Source: DAIOHQ01 sp036744635 (lineage in GTDB: Bacteria; Planctomycetota; Phycisphaerae; Tepidisphaerales; Tepidisphaeraceae). Taken from it: a DNA stretch of 35,568 nt. The stretch covers positions 1-35,568 of the forward strand of contig DAIOHQ010000015.1 in NCBI GenBank assembly GCA_036744635.1. Direction: 5' to 3'. Both the position numbers and the translations under genes were made by a program. The notes under the pieces were generated by a model. The model had not been told where the DNA came from, made no database searches, and was given only the letters and a program-made list of their open reading frames with translations. Positions 1 to 7,922 of the stretch are shown here, piece after piece (position 1 is the first letter of the stretch; every line of letters begins with the position of its first letter).

Positions 1-104
1 GTGGCCGGACTCGGGCGGATGAGTACATCCACCGCTCCTCCGGCCACGGCAGACAGGAATGTCCGCCCCACCAATCAGCCGGATCGAGCGATAAACTTGC
101 GCCG

Positions 105-133
105 TTGGTTGAATGGCGGCCGTGAACTACAAT
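105..133 (+). promoter_or_regulatory. Candidate sigma-70 promoter for the branching enzyme gene
   Basis: A -35-like TTGGTT (105-110) is separated by 17 bases from a -10-like TACAAT (128-133). Transcription would start near 140, leaving a leader of about 45 nt before the ATG at 186. The -10 fits the consensus well and the -35 only moderately. The rest of bases 1-185 shows no supportable gene. Confidence 0.35.
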
Positions 134-185
134 CGCCGCCGCCGGATGTGCATGGATTGCGAAATCTTCTTGCCCTGATGTGCCT

Positions 186-2228
186 ATGAGTCAGCTTTTA
201 CAGCATCCCGATGGAACCGCCCTGATCGAGCACGACCCATGGCTGCGGCCATACGAACGCGAGCTGCGCGAGCGCTACGCCTACTACCGCGCCGCCCTCG
301 ATCGCATGGACCAGGGCGGCGGCCTGCTCGGACCCATCAGCCAGGGGCATCAGTTTTTTGGCCTCAATCGCGGAGAACTCTACGGCAAGCAGGGGGTCTG
401 GTGCCGGGAATGGGCCCCGCAGGCGCTGCAGCTTCGGCTCATTGGTGAATTCAACAACTGGGACCGCTTCGGCCACCCGCTGGTGCGCGACCAGTTCGGC
501 ATCTGGAGCCTGTTTCTCCCAGATGACAAATTCGCCGGCAAGCTCCTGCACGGCGGAAAGGTGAAGGTCCACGTGGTGCTTGAAAAAGGCGCCCCGATGG
601 ACCGTATTCCCGCCTATATCCGCCGCGTGGTTCAGGAACCGGGCAGCTCAAATTTCGTCGGGCAGTATTGGAACCCGCCGCAGGCGTATCGCTTTGAACA
701 CCCAGCGCCCAAGCTCTCGGCCGGCCTGCGCGTCTTCGAGGCCCACGTCGGCATGGCTCAGGAGGAAGGGAAGGTCGGCTCGTACAACGAGTTCACCGAC
801 AAAATCCTCCCGCGCATCGCCAGGCTGGGATATAACGCGGTGCAGCTCATGGCCATCATGGAGCACCCGTATTACGGCTCCTTCGGCTATCACGTCAGCA
901 ATTTCTTCGCGCCGTCCTCGCGCTTCGGCACGCCGGAGGAACTCAAGCGCCTGATCGACACCGCCCACGGCCTCGGTCTGCTGGTGCTACTGGATGCGGT
1001 CCACAGCCACGCGGTGAAGAACACCCAGGAGGGGCTGAATCTCTTCGACGGCACCGACTACCAATATTTCCACGCCGGCCCCCGCGGCCACCACGTGGCC
1101 TGGGACTCGATGCTCTTCGACTATTCCAAGTACGAAGTCCAGCGCTTCGGGCTGAGCAACTGCCGCTATTGGCTCGAAGAGTTCCGTTTCGACGGCTTCC
1201 GCTTCGACGGCGTCACCAGCATGATCTACCTCGATCATGGCCTGGGCAAAGAATTCAGCAGCTACGACCAGTATTTCGGCGAAAACATCGACCGCGACGC
1301 CGTCGCCTATCTGCAGCTCGCCAACGAATTGATTCACACCTTGAAGCCCGATGCGATTACTGTCGCCGAAGATGTCTCGGGAATGGCCGGCATGGCCCGC
1401 CCCGTCGCGGAAGGGGGGATCGGATTCGATTACCGCCTGGCCATGGGCGTGCCCGATTATTGGATCAAACTCTTCAAGGAAAAGCGCGATGAGGAGTGGA
1501 ATCTCGGCGAGATCGTTCACACTCTGCTCAACCGCCGCGCCCGCGAGAAGCACATCGGCTATGCCGAGAGCCACGACCAGGCCCTGGTGGGGGACAAGAC
1601 CATGGCCTTCTGGCTGATGGACAAGGAGATGTACTGGCACATGGGGGTGAACGATTTCAACCTGGTCATCGACCGAGGCATCGCCCTGCACAAGATGATC
1701 CGCCTGATCACCTTCAGCCTGGCCGGGGAGGGGTATCTCAACTTCATGGGCAACGAGTTCGGCCATCCCGAATGGGTCGATTTCCCCCGCGAAGGCAACG
1801 GCTACTCGTTCCACTACGCCCGCCGGCAATGGTCGCTGGCCGACAACCCCAACCTGAAATACGCCGGCCTGCAGGCCTTCGACGCCGCCATGCAGAAGCT
1901 CGATGAGGACCATCACCTGCTCAACGATCCCTTCATCGAGCAGCTTCTATTGCATGAAGAGAAGAAACAACTGATCTATCGCCGCGGCCCGCTGGTCTTC
2001 GCCTTCAACTTCCACCCCACCAACTCCTACTCCGATTGGCGCATCCCCGTCCCCGACGCCAAAGACTATCGCCTGGTCCTCAACAGCGAAAACCCCCGCT
2101 TCGCCGGCCCCGGCCTGGTCCGCGAACCGATGACCTACCCCCTGCAAAAAATAAAGGAAGCCGGCCGCAACCAGTCCATCCAAATCTACCTCCCCGCCCG
2201 CAGCGCCCAGGTCCTCGCCCCGATCTGA
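186..2228 (+). CDS. glgB: 1,4-alpha-glucan branching enzyme, GH13 subfamily 8 type
   Basis: The enzyme makes alpha-1,6 branch points in glycogen by cutting and re-attaching alpha-1,4 chains, in the cytoplasm. The N terminus carries a CBM48-like module (WAPQALQLRLIGEFNNW, around residue 80). The GH13 barrel follows, with the catalytic aspartate in FRFDGFRFDGVTSM (second D, residue 341 counted from the ATG at 186), the acid glutamate in VAEDVSGM (about 395) and the third carboxylate in ESHDQ (about 464). The wording of these motifs resembles the eukaryotic-type GH13_8 enzymes more than E. coli GlgB. A GTG at 180 lies in frame two codons upstream; I prefer the ATG, although neither has a clear ribosome binding site. 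At 680 residues it is full length. It converges with the next gene, leaving 16 bases between stop codons. No other glycogen gene is in the window. Confidence 0.95.
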   Translation: MSQLLQHPDGTALIEHDPWLRPYERELRERYAYYRAALDRMDQGGGLLGPISQGHQFFGLNRGELYGKQGVWCREWAPQALQLRLIGEFNNWDRFGHPLVRDQFGIWSLFLPDDKFAGKLLHGGKVKVHVVLEKGAPMDRIPAYIRRVVQEPGSSNFVGQYWNPPQAYRFEHPAPKLSAGLRVFEAHVGMAQEEGKVGSYNEFTDKILPRIARLGYNAVQLMAIMEHPYYGSFGYHVSNFFAPSSRFGTPEELKRLIDTAHGLGLLVLLDAVHSHAVKNTQEGLNLFDGTDYQYFHAGPRGHHVAWDSMLFDYSKYEVQRFGLSNCRYWLEEFRFDGFRFDGVTSMIYLDHGLGKEFSSYDQYFGENIDRDAVAYLQLANELIHTLKPDAITVAEDVSGMAGMARPVAEGGIGFDYRLAMGVPDYWIKLFKEKRDEEWNLGEIVHTLLNRRAREKHIGYAESHDQALVGDKTMAFWLMDKEMYWHMGVNDFNLVIDRGIALHKMIRLITFSLAGEGYLNFMGNEFGHPEWVDFPREGNGYSFHYARRQWSLADNPNLKYAGLQAFDAAMQKLDEDHHLLNDPFIEQLLLHEEKKQLIYRRGPLVFAFNFHPTNSYSDWRIPVPDAKDYRLVLNSENPRFAGPGLVREPMTYPLQKIKEAGRNQSIQIYLPARSAQVLAPI

Positions 2229-2244
2229 ACGACGCGACACCTCA

Positions 2245-3264
2245 CTATTTCTTCTCCGCCATGGCGGTGAATTCTATCGCCTTGGCGATCTGCTCCGCCC
2301 GCTGACCCGCCACCGTCGTCGGGTATTTCTTGGCAATGGACAGGCAATACTGCTCCACCTGCCCGCGCTGCTGCGTCGTCGCCTTCGGCATCGCGGTGTA
2401 GAGCTGATCGAGCATCTTCCGTGCTGCCAGCTCCTCCTCCACTTTCTTGTCGGCCTTGAGTTTCTTCAATGGCTCCTGCACCGACTTGCCCAACTCATCG
2501 TCGCCGAAAACGTTGCTGATCCGCGTGTACAGATCGAACGCCGCCACCGGCTTCTCCTCCGCCAGTTTGTCCGCCTGTGCCTTCCACTCCGTCCCCTCCT
2601 GCTTCACCTGCTCGAAAAGCTTCTCGGCGGACTCCGCCACGCCCTTTCCCGCGCTCTTGCGCAGTGGCTTGAGCAGCCGCATGCCCTGCTCGTACTGGTT
2701 CCACTCGAACAGTTCCACCGGCACCTTCAGCTTCGCGTCATATCCCTGGTCCTTGTACTTCCACTTCACCCCCTTCACCGCCTGCTGCACATCCGCCTCC
2801 AGGCGGTCTGGCACGCTGTAATTCAGCAACTGACCTTGAGGGCCAATGATTGGAAACTGATAGATGTTCCGCAGCGAGAGGTGCCACGCCCACAGCCCTT
2901 CCATCGCCCCCACGCTGTCGACAAATGCCGGCATCGCCAGCTTGGTCTCGCGCACGTACGATGAGACATCCTGGATCGTGTCGCTGGCGCCCACCGCGAT
3001 GAACTTCACCGGCATGTCCTTGCAGGCCAACACCGTCTGATTGATCTTCGGGATCGTCGCCCGGCACGTCGGGCAGGTGCTCTCGTAAAAGAAAAGCACC
3101 AGCACCTTCCCCTTGAAATCCTCCAGCTTATAGTGCCCGCCGTCGCTGAAGCTCCCCGGTGGAAAATCCTCCACAATCGGTCGACCCTGCTGCGCCGCCG
3201 CCGGTAACGCGGCCAGCATCAATACAACAGACGCAAGTATCGCGGCTAGGAGTTTCGCTTTCAT
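2245..3264 (-). CDS. Secreted TlpA-like thioredoxin-fold protein
   Basis: This 339-residue protein begins with a signal peptide (MKAKLLAAILASVVLMLAAL, then AAAQQ), so it acts outside the cytoplasm. A thioredoxin/AhpC-TSA-like domain follows (about residues 25-160), with YKLEDFKGKVLVLFFY and the redox motif CPTC. The C-terminal half (about 170-330) is Lys/Glu-rich and helical, without a recognised family. Such proteins reduce or oxidise disulfides in envelope proteins; the partner is unknown. The open frame extends upstream to 3321, but that start would overlap the divergent aminopeptidase leader and lacks a signal peptide, so the ATG at 3264 is chosen. About 90 bp separate it from the divergent aminopeptidase start. 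Confidence 0.82.
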   Translation of the reverse strand: MKAKLLAAILASVVLMLAALPAAAQQGRPIVEDFPPGSFSDGGHYKLEDFKGKVLVLFFYESTCPTCRATIPKINQTVLACKDMPVKFIAVGASDTIQDVSSYVRETKLAMPAFVDSVGAMEGLWAWHLSLRNIYQFPIIGPQGQLLNYSVPDRLEADVQQAVKGVKWKYKDQGYDAKLKVPVELFEWNQYEQGMRLLKPLRKSAGKGVAESAEKLFEQVKQEGTEWKAQADKLAEEKPVAAFDLYTRISNVFGDDELGKSVQEPLKKLKADKKVEEELAARKMLDQLYTAMPKATTQQRGQVEQYCLSIAKKYPTTVAGQRAEQIAKAIEFTAMAEKK

Positions 3265-3355
3265 GTTTCTCCCGCTAAAGCTGGAAGTCCCCAATAACGC
3301 CGTGGAGCAAGCCGCCACCATACTCTATACTTCGCCGCCTCATCAAGGAGAAACC

Positions 3356-4969
3356 ATGCTGCCCACCAGCACCAACGCATCCGTCACGCTCGCCTCGGCC
3401 ATCCCTGCCAACCCCGACGCCATCGTCGTGCTGATCCACAAAGATGTGCCGCCGGCGCAGGCCAATGCCCAACTCCTCCCGGATGCCGATCGTCAGGCCT
3501 TCGGGCGTCTCCTCGACGCCAGGCTGGTGACCGGAAAATCCAATGAGCTCACCGTGCAGCTCATCGACACGCCCAAGCCGCACCGCCTGATCGTCATCGG
3601 CCTCGGCGATGCCAGGAAATTCTCCGCCGAATGCTTGAAGGAAGCCGCCGGCACGCTTGCCAGGGCCGCGCACAAGCACAAGCTGCGCATTCTCGCCGTC
3701 ATCCCGCCCTCACTCCCCGACACCCTCCCCGGGATGCCCGAAAAGTCACAGGCCGGCCCCTCCGGACCCATCGCCATCGAAGCCCTCGCCACCGGCTTCC
3801 TCCTCGGCAGCTTCAACTATCAGGAATACAAAGGCACGGCCAATAAGAAGAAAGACGACGACAAACCCGCCGATTCCCGCCTTGCCATCCTCACCCAATC
3901 TCTCACCGGGGCTCCCAAATCCGCTCTCGACCAGGCCCTGCGCCGCGCCATCGCCGTCGCCGATGGCCAGAATTTCGCCCGCACCATCGCCTCCCGCCCC
4001 GGCAACGACATCAACCCGCCTTCCCTCGCCGAAGTCTCCCGAAAAATGGCCAAAGAGGTCGGCCTCGACTGCCGCATCCTGGACGAAAAGCAGCTCGCCG
4101 CTCTCGGCATGGGCGGCATCCTCGCCGTCGGCGCCGGCAGTTCCCAAACGCCCCCGCGCCTGATCGTGCTGCAGCACCGCCCCGGCGGCATCAAAGCCGC
4201 CCGCGCCCGCGCCAAGGCGGGTAAGAAACAGCAGCCCCTGCTCATCGTCGGCAAAGCCATCACCTTCGACACCGGCGGCATCTCCATCAAGCCCGCCGAC
4301 AAAATGGGCCGGATGATCTTCGACAAATGCGGCGGCATGGCCGTCCTCGGACTGATGGTCGCCGTCGCCCGCCTCAACCTCCCCATCACGGTCGTCGGCA
4401 TCCTCTCCAGCGCGGAAAATCACATCTCCCAAACCGCCTACCGTCCCGGCGATATCCTCCTCATGTTCAACGGCGTCACCGTCGAAGTCACCAACACCGA
4501 CGCCGAAGGCCGCCTCGTCCTCGCCGACGCCCTCGCCTGGGGCATCCAGACTTTCAAGCCCTCTGCAGTCGTCGATCTGGCCACCCTCACCGGCGGCGTG
4601 ATCGTCGCCCTCGGCAAAACCATGGCCGGGATTATTTCCAACGATGATGCCCTCGCCGCCGAAATCCAGCAGGCCGCCGACATTGCCGGTGAGAAAATCT
4701 GGCGTCTGCCGCTGGGCGAAGATCAGAAGGAACAGATCAAGTCCGATGCCGCCGACATCGTCAATTCCGCCGGCCGCGAAGGCCACCCCCTCCAGGGCGG
4801 CGCCTTCCTCAGCTATTTCATCCCCGACGGCCTGCCCTGGGCCCACCTCGACATCGCCGGCGTCGCCGACACCGAAAAAGACCTCCCCTTCTACGCCAAA
4901 GGCGCCACCGGCTGGGGCGTTCAAACGCTCCTGCAATGGGTCCTCGCGCGAATCAGCCAGCAGCAATGA
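3356..4969 (+). CDS. pepA: Leucyl aminopeptidase, M17 family
   Basis: This cytosolic metallo-exopeptidase removes N-terminal residues from peptides. All key residues of the M17 family are visible: K300 and D305 in VGKAITFDTGG, K312 in ISIKP, D323 in MIFDKCGG, and D382, E384, R386 in NTDAEGRL, corresponding to the two-metal site and catalytic Lys/Arg of E. coli PepA. The N-terminal 170 residues are the weakly conserved family N domain. The start at 3356 follows an excellent AAGGAG (3345-3350) five bases upstream; an in-frame ATG at 3263 lacks this. Family members usually have MKYDMGGA where this one has MIFDKCGGM, but the ligands are kept. At 537 residues it is slightly longer than typical, owing to a Lys-rich insert near residue 163 and a basic insert near 285. 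Confidence 0.95.
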   Translation: MLPTSTNASVTLASAIPANPDAIVVLIHKDVPPAQANAQLLPDADRQAFGRLLDARLVTGKSNELTVQLIDTPKPHRLIVIGLGDARKFSAECLKEAAGTLARAAHKHKLRILAVIPPSLPDTLPGMPEKSQAGPSGPIAIEALATGFLLGSFNYQEYKGTANKKKDDDKPADSRLAILTQSLTGAPKSALDQALRRAIAVADGQNFARTIASRPGNDINPPSLAEVSRKMAKEVGLDCRILDEKQLAALGMGGILAVGAGSSQTPPRLIVLQHRPGGIKAARARAKAGKKQQPLLIVGKAITFDTGGISIKPADKMGRMIFDKCGGMAVLGLMVAVARLNLPITVVGILSSAENHISQTAYRPGDILLMFNGVTVEVTNTDAEGRLVLADALAWGIQTFKPSAVVDLATLTGGVIVALGKTMAGIISNDDALAAEIQQAADIAGEKIWRLPLGEDQKEQIKSDAADIVNSAGREGHPLQGGAFLSYFIPDGLPWAHLDIAGVADTEKDLPFYAKGATGWGVQTLLQWVLARISQQQ

Positions 4970-5017
4970 TCGCGTCGAAAACGCCATTGCTCAGCCGCGC
5001 CCGCGCAGCGCCACGTT

Positions 5018-5093
5018 GTCATCATGAGGTAATCCGAAGGATCTGGCCTCGAGGAGTGATCCATCCAGATTCTTCGGAGTACCTCAGAATGAC
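5018..5093. repeat. 76-bp imperfect palindrome of the GTCATTCTGAGG type
   Basis: Two arms of about 29 bases (5018-5046 and 5065-5093) are near-perfect reverse complements around an 18-base spacer. The right arm read on the reverse strand starts GTCATTCTGAGGTACTCCGA, and the left arm starts GTCATCATGAGGTAATCCGA. From memory, sequences of this form recur as dispersed intergenic repeats in planctomycete, acidobacterial and Chloroflexi genomes. It sits between the aminopeptidase stop and the terminator of the SYLF gene, so it could also terminate or stabilise transcripts, although it has no T tract. Confidence 0.7.
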
Positions 5094-5141
5094 AGCGTGC
5101 GCTTGGAACGGATGCGGGATACGGAGATCAGTTCAGCGCAT

Positions 5142-5173
5142 GAAAAAGCCGATCGCGCCACGCGCGATCGGCT
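5142..5173 (-). terminator. Intrinsic terminator of the SYLF lipoprotein gene
   Basis: An 11-bp perfect stem (AGCCGATCGCG, 5147-5157, with 5163-5173) around a 5-base loop is followed on the reverse strand by a T run (A5143-A5147 on the forward strand). It lies about 20 bases past the stop codon at 5193. Confidence 0.85.
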
Positions 5174-5192
5174 GCAGATTCTTCACCATCCA

Positions 5193-5762
5193 CTACGGCT
5201 GAGTCGTCGCATGCCCCGACTCAAACGTGATCTTCTGGCCGCCGATCGAGCCATCCAGGATCAACCCGCCTGTGGGCACGACGAAAACTTCCATGCCGTG
5301 ATCGAACTTGCTGGCCGCCGAGGCGCCGGCCTTCAGCACCACCGCCGATGCATTCGCCTCAAACGCGAGGTTTTCTGCCCGCAGCCGGTTCACGGCGGCG
5401 GCATTTTCAAACACGATCACCTCTTCGAACGTGTACCCGCCAATCTTCAGGCCAATGGATGCCTGGTTCAGATTGGCATAGCCGATCATCTGCCCCTGCT
5501 CGTACACGACGCCCCGGCCATGCGCGCCGCCCGCGATCAATCCGCCCGCTCCAATCGACGGGAAGACCGCATATCCATACGAACGGTTCATCACGAAGTC
5601 TCTGAATCCAGGGTCCTTCGCGTCCATGTCCTTCAGGGCGACATCCGCCTGCGCCTGCAGCGCATCCCGCTTGGCCTCGGTGCGCGGCTCGGGATTGCTG
5701 TTGCACCCCACTACCGAAAACGCCCCCAACAACGCCAATACGCCAACAAGTGCTCGTCGCAT
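5193..5762 (-). CDS. SYLF (Ysc84-like) domain lipoprotein
   Basis: This 189-residue protein starts with a lipoprotein signal peptide whose lipobox VVGC puts the lipidated cysteine at residue 20, so it should be anchored to a membrane on the outside. The remainder matches the SYLF/Ysc84 fold, a family that in eukaryotes binds phosphoinositides; the bacterial role is poorly known. Typical features are AVFPSIGAGGLIAGGAHGRG, the glycine-rich IGLKIGG and GGLILDGSIGGQKI. The ATG at 5762 is preceded by AGGAG (CAGCAGGAGAACATT before the ATG); the open frame runs on to 5894, but that extension lacks a signal. A strong terminator follows. The small gene at 5860-6087 is read in the same direction 97 bp upstream. 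Confidence 0.85.
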   Translation of the reverse strand: MRRALVGVLALLGAFSVVGCNSNPEPRTEAKRDALQAQADVALKDMDAKDPGFRDFVMNRSYGYAVFPSIGAGGLIAGGAHGRGVVYEQGQMIGYANLNQASIGLKIGGYTFEEVIVFENAAAVNRLRAENLAFEANASAVVLKAGASAASKFDHGMEVFVVPTGGLILDGSIGGQKITFESGHATTQP

Positions 5763-5859
5763 AATGTTCTCCTGCTGTAGAGTCTCTTGCGGCCAATATC
5801 CGGCCGCGCTGCAACTATTTTGGACCTGCCGCCAGCCGGCGCGAACGTCCAAACTTCCT

Positions 5860-6087
5860 TCATTTTCCAAAGACATAGACCTCGTGCCGCTCATCCCCGG
5901 CCAGGCGATACAACGTCGAGCTATATCCCCGGAACTGTTGCTTCATCATCTGCACGGCGTGCTCATCCGAGATGGCCGAAAACCGATGGAATTTCGGCGC
6001 CTCGTTGTCCGCGAACTCCAGCACATATTCCTGCAGCACCATCGTCCGCAGGTCGGCCGGGGCAACTCCCGCCATATTTTCCGTCAT
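5860..6087 (-). CDS. Small conserved-looking protein of unknown function (75 aa)
   Basis: I do not recognise this protein. It begins MTENMAGVAPADLRTM and reads as a compact soluble domain with alternating hydrophobic residues (MVLQEYVLEFADNE, then SSTLYRLAGDERHEVYVFG). No signal peptide, metal motif or transmembrane segment is visible. Its reality is supported by a perfect Shine-Dalgarno AAAGGAGG on the reverse strand (forward 6094-6101), six bases before the ATG at 6087, which also fixes the start; the open frame continues upstream to 6129 with no such signal. It may share a transcript with the SYLF lipoprotein downstream. Confidence 0.65.
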   Translation of the reverse strand: MTENMAGVAPADLRTMVLQEYVLEFADNEAPKFHRFSAISDEHAVQMMKQQFRGYSSTLYRLAGDERHEVYVFGK

Positions 6088-6205
6088 CGCACGCCTCCTT
6101 TCGTCAGGCAAGGCGATTTCTTTCTGCACACGCCGTGCCAGTAATCGCCGCCTCCTGCCTCAATCTCTGCTCCTCGTGCCAACCGTGCCCCGTGCCCATC
6201 AACGC

Positions 6206-6240
6206 AAAACGGCTGGCGCGCGTCGTGCGCACCAGCCGTT
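6206..6240 (-). terminator. Intrinsic terminator of the HAD phosphatase gene
   Basis: A 9-bp perfect stem (AACGGCTGG at 6208-6216 with CCAGCCGTT at 6232-6240), with further internal GCGC pairing in the loop, is followed on the reverse strand by TTTT (forward A6206-A6209). It lies about 70 bases after the stop of the phosphatase gene at 6310. Confidence 0.75.
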
Positions 6241-6309
6241 AGAGTCTGCGACTCCTTTCGCACCATCCCTGAGCCGCGGGAAGGCGCCCGCCTTCCAATT
6301 TCGTTGCCA

Positions 6310-7209
6310 CTACTGCCGACTGCCCACCGCCGCCGCCTGACCAACCCCCTCCGGTTCCACTATGTGCTCGGCCACCAGTTGCTCCAGGAACTCCGCCAAA
6401 CCCTCCTCATGATTCGGCTTAATGACCTTGTCGGCCACCGCAATCAGCGCCGCCCTGGCATTTCCCATCGCCACCCCCAGCCCCGCTCCGCGGATCATCG
6501 GGATGTCGTTTATGTCATCGCCGATCGCGATGATCTCCGACTCAGCGATCCCGTGCCGCCGGGCCACGTGCAGCACGGCCTCCCATTTGTTTACCGCCGG
6601 ATCGAATATCTCCAGCACTTCCACCTTCGCGTTGGGCACGAACAATCCCTGGCACAAAATTCGCCCGCAAAACCGCTCATCCAGCTTCCGCTTCACCTCG
6701 GCGATTTCCTGCGGCCACGCCACGATCCCGATGCGGATCGTGTGCGGATGGGCATATTCCCCCAGCCGCCGCACGCGATGCACCTTCGAGCGCGTCAGCG
6801 CCATCCAATGCCGCGTCGACTCGTTCAGCTCCACTTCATCCGTGATCAGATAATCCACCCCGGCCGCGCTGGTATCCTGCAGCGCCAGCACCGCGTGCCC
6901 CCATTCCTCCAGCACCCCGCACACTTCCGCCGCCAGGGCCGGCTCCACCATCGTCCGGTGCAGCGTCACTTCCTGCCTGGTGTCTATCACCATCGCCCCG
7001 CCGGCGAACACCGCGGTGTCGTAGTGCGCCACCGCTTCCAGCACCGTTCTGCTCTCGGTCCAGTTCCGCCCGGTCGCGAAACAAACCAGCAGCCCCGCCT
7101 CCAAAGCCCGATGCACCGCGGCCTTCGACCGTTCCGTCACCGTCCCCGACGGCGACAACAGCGTGCCGTCCAGGTCGATCGCGATCATCCGATACTTCGT
7201 CGCTGCCAT
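6310..7209 (-). CDS. Cof-type HAD-IIB family phosphatase
   Basis: This is a cytosolic haloacid-dehalogenase-fold phosphatase, probably acting on sugar phosphates or a related small metabolite; the substrate cannot be told from sequence. Motif I is IDLDGTLLSPSG with the nucleophile D12 and the acid D14. Motif II is the threonine in CFATGRNW. Motif IV is IAIGDDINDIPMI, and the IIB cap lies between them (about residues 85-195). The C terminus ANKV-type signature reads VADKVIKPNHEEGLAEFL, typical of the Cof group. The start at 7209 follows GGGAG; the longer open frame to 7473 overlaps the divergent Nudix gene. At 299 residues it has a slightly longer C terminus than usual. The Nudix gene lies divergently 147 bp away. 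Confidence 0.9.
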   Translation of the reverse strand: MAATKYRMIAIDLDGTLLSPSGTVTERSKAAVHRALEAGLLVCFATGRNWTESRTVLEAVAHYDTAVFAGGAMVIDTRQEVTLHRTMVEPALAAEVCGVLEEWGHAVLALQDTSAAGVDYLITDEVELNESTRHWMALTRSKVHRVRRLGEYAHPHTIRIGIVAWPQEIAEVKRKLDERFCGRILCQGLFVPNAKVEVLEIFDPAVNKWEAVLHVARRHGIAESEIIAIGDDINDIPMIRGAGLGVAMGNARAALIAVADKVIKPNHEEGLAEFLEQLVAEHIVEPEGVGQAAAVGSRQ

Positions 7210-7308
7210 GATCTCCCGTACCCCGCCCAACGTAGCGAGTTGAAAAACGATTGCAACGTCAACCCGACTTGCCAACCACTCATCCACCGCACCGCTCGAA
7301 TCTTCGCA

Positions 7309-7337
7309 TTGCGCCCCGCCGCTCATCACGGTATACT
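7309..7337 (+). promoter_or_regulatory. Candidate sigma-70 promoter for the Nudix-M50 pair
   Basis: TTGCGC (7309-7314) and TATACT (7332-7337) are spaced by exactly 17 bases. The predicted start near 7344 falls at the ribosome binding site AGGAG (7344-7348), so the leader would be very short. The match is good at -10 and moderate at -35. Confidence 0.45.
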
Positions 7338-7356
7338 GCGCCTCAGGAGCGTGTGC

Positions 7357-7920
7357 ATGGCCTACAACCTCATCGAAAAACAGGTCCTCTTCAACGGCAA
7401 GAAGGTGCGCCTGGAGGTGCATCACCTCGAAAACGACCAGGGCCAGCGCTCCCAGCGCGAAATCGTCGTCCACCCCGGCGCCGTCGTCATTCTCGCCATC
7501 CGCGCTGACCAGCGCATCCTGCTGATCCGCAACCGCCGCTACGCCGTTGGCCAGATTCTCCTCGAGCTCCCCGCCGGCACGCTGGAGAAAGGCGAGGACC
7601 CGATGAACTGCGCCGGCCGCGAATTGCAGGAGGAAACCGGCTATCTCGCCGCCCGCATCCAGCCCATCGGAAATTTCTTCAGCTCCCCGGGCATTCTCAC
7701 CGAGAAGATGTACGCATTCGCCGCCTATGATCTGGAACTGACCAAGACGGCCCTGGAAGAAGGAGAGGAGATCGAGCTCATGCCCGTTTTACTCGATGAT
7801 GCGATTGACATGATCCGGGATGGCCAGATCGTCGACGCCAAGACCATCGCCACTCTCCTGCTTTTCGACCGTTTCCACCGCCACCCGGCCACGCAAGCCC
7901 GTGCCCAGCAAGAGGTTTGA
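7357..7920 (+). CDS. Nudix hydrolase, ADP-ribose pyrophosphatase-like
   Basis: This 187-residue cytosolic enzyme should hydrolyse a nucleoside diphosphate linked to another group, with ADP-ribose or ADP-sugars the usual substrates of this subgroup. The complete Nudix box is present: G74, E80, then R88-E89-L-Q-E92-E93-T-G95 (GTLEKGEDPMNCAGRELQEE). The preceding VHPGAVVILAIRADQRILLI and the following FFSSPGILTEKMYAF are the usual flanks of ADP-ribose pyrophosphatases. The start at 7357 lies 8 bases after AGGAG; the same frame is open far upstream only because it runs antisense to the HAD gene. The next gene begins 2 bases after the stop, so the two are probably co-translated. Confidence 0.9.
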   Translation: MAYNLIEKQVLFNGKKVRLEVHHLENDQGQRSQREIVVHPGAVVILAIRADQRILLIRNRRYAVGQILLELPAGTLEKGEDPMNCAGRELQEETGYLAARIQPIGNFFSSPGILTEKMYAFAAYDLELTKTALEEGEEIELMPVLLDDAIDMIRDGQIVDAKTIATLLLFDRFHRHPATQARAQQEV

Positions 7921-7922
7921 AC

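Noticed and set aside
1..189. A 62-codon open frame at the window start
   Set aside because: It starts at the window edge with GTG, has no ribosome binding site in view, no recognisable sequence, and overlaps the branching enzyme start.
987..1916. Long open frame antisense to the branching enzyme
   Set aside because: It is a mirror of a well-conserved gene in GC-rich DNA; the translation is Val/Gly/His-rich with no motifs.
3746..4987. 413-codon open frame antisense to the aminopeptidase
   Set aside because: Its Gly/Asp-rich sequence comes from the third-position GC bias of pepA; no signal or motif is present.
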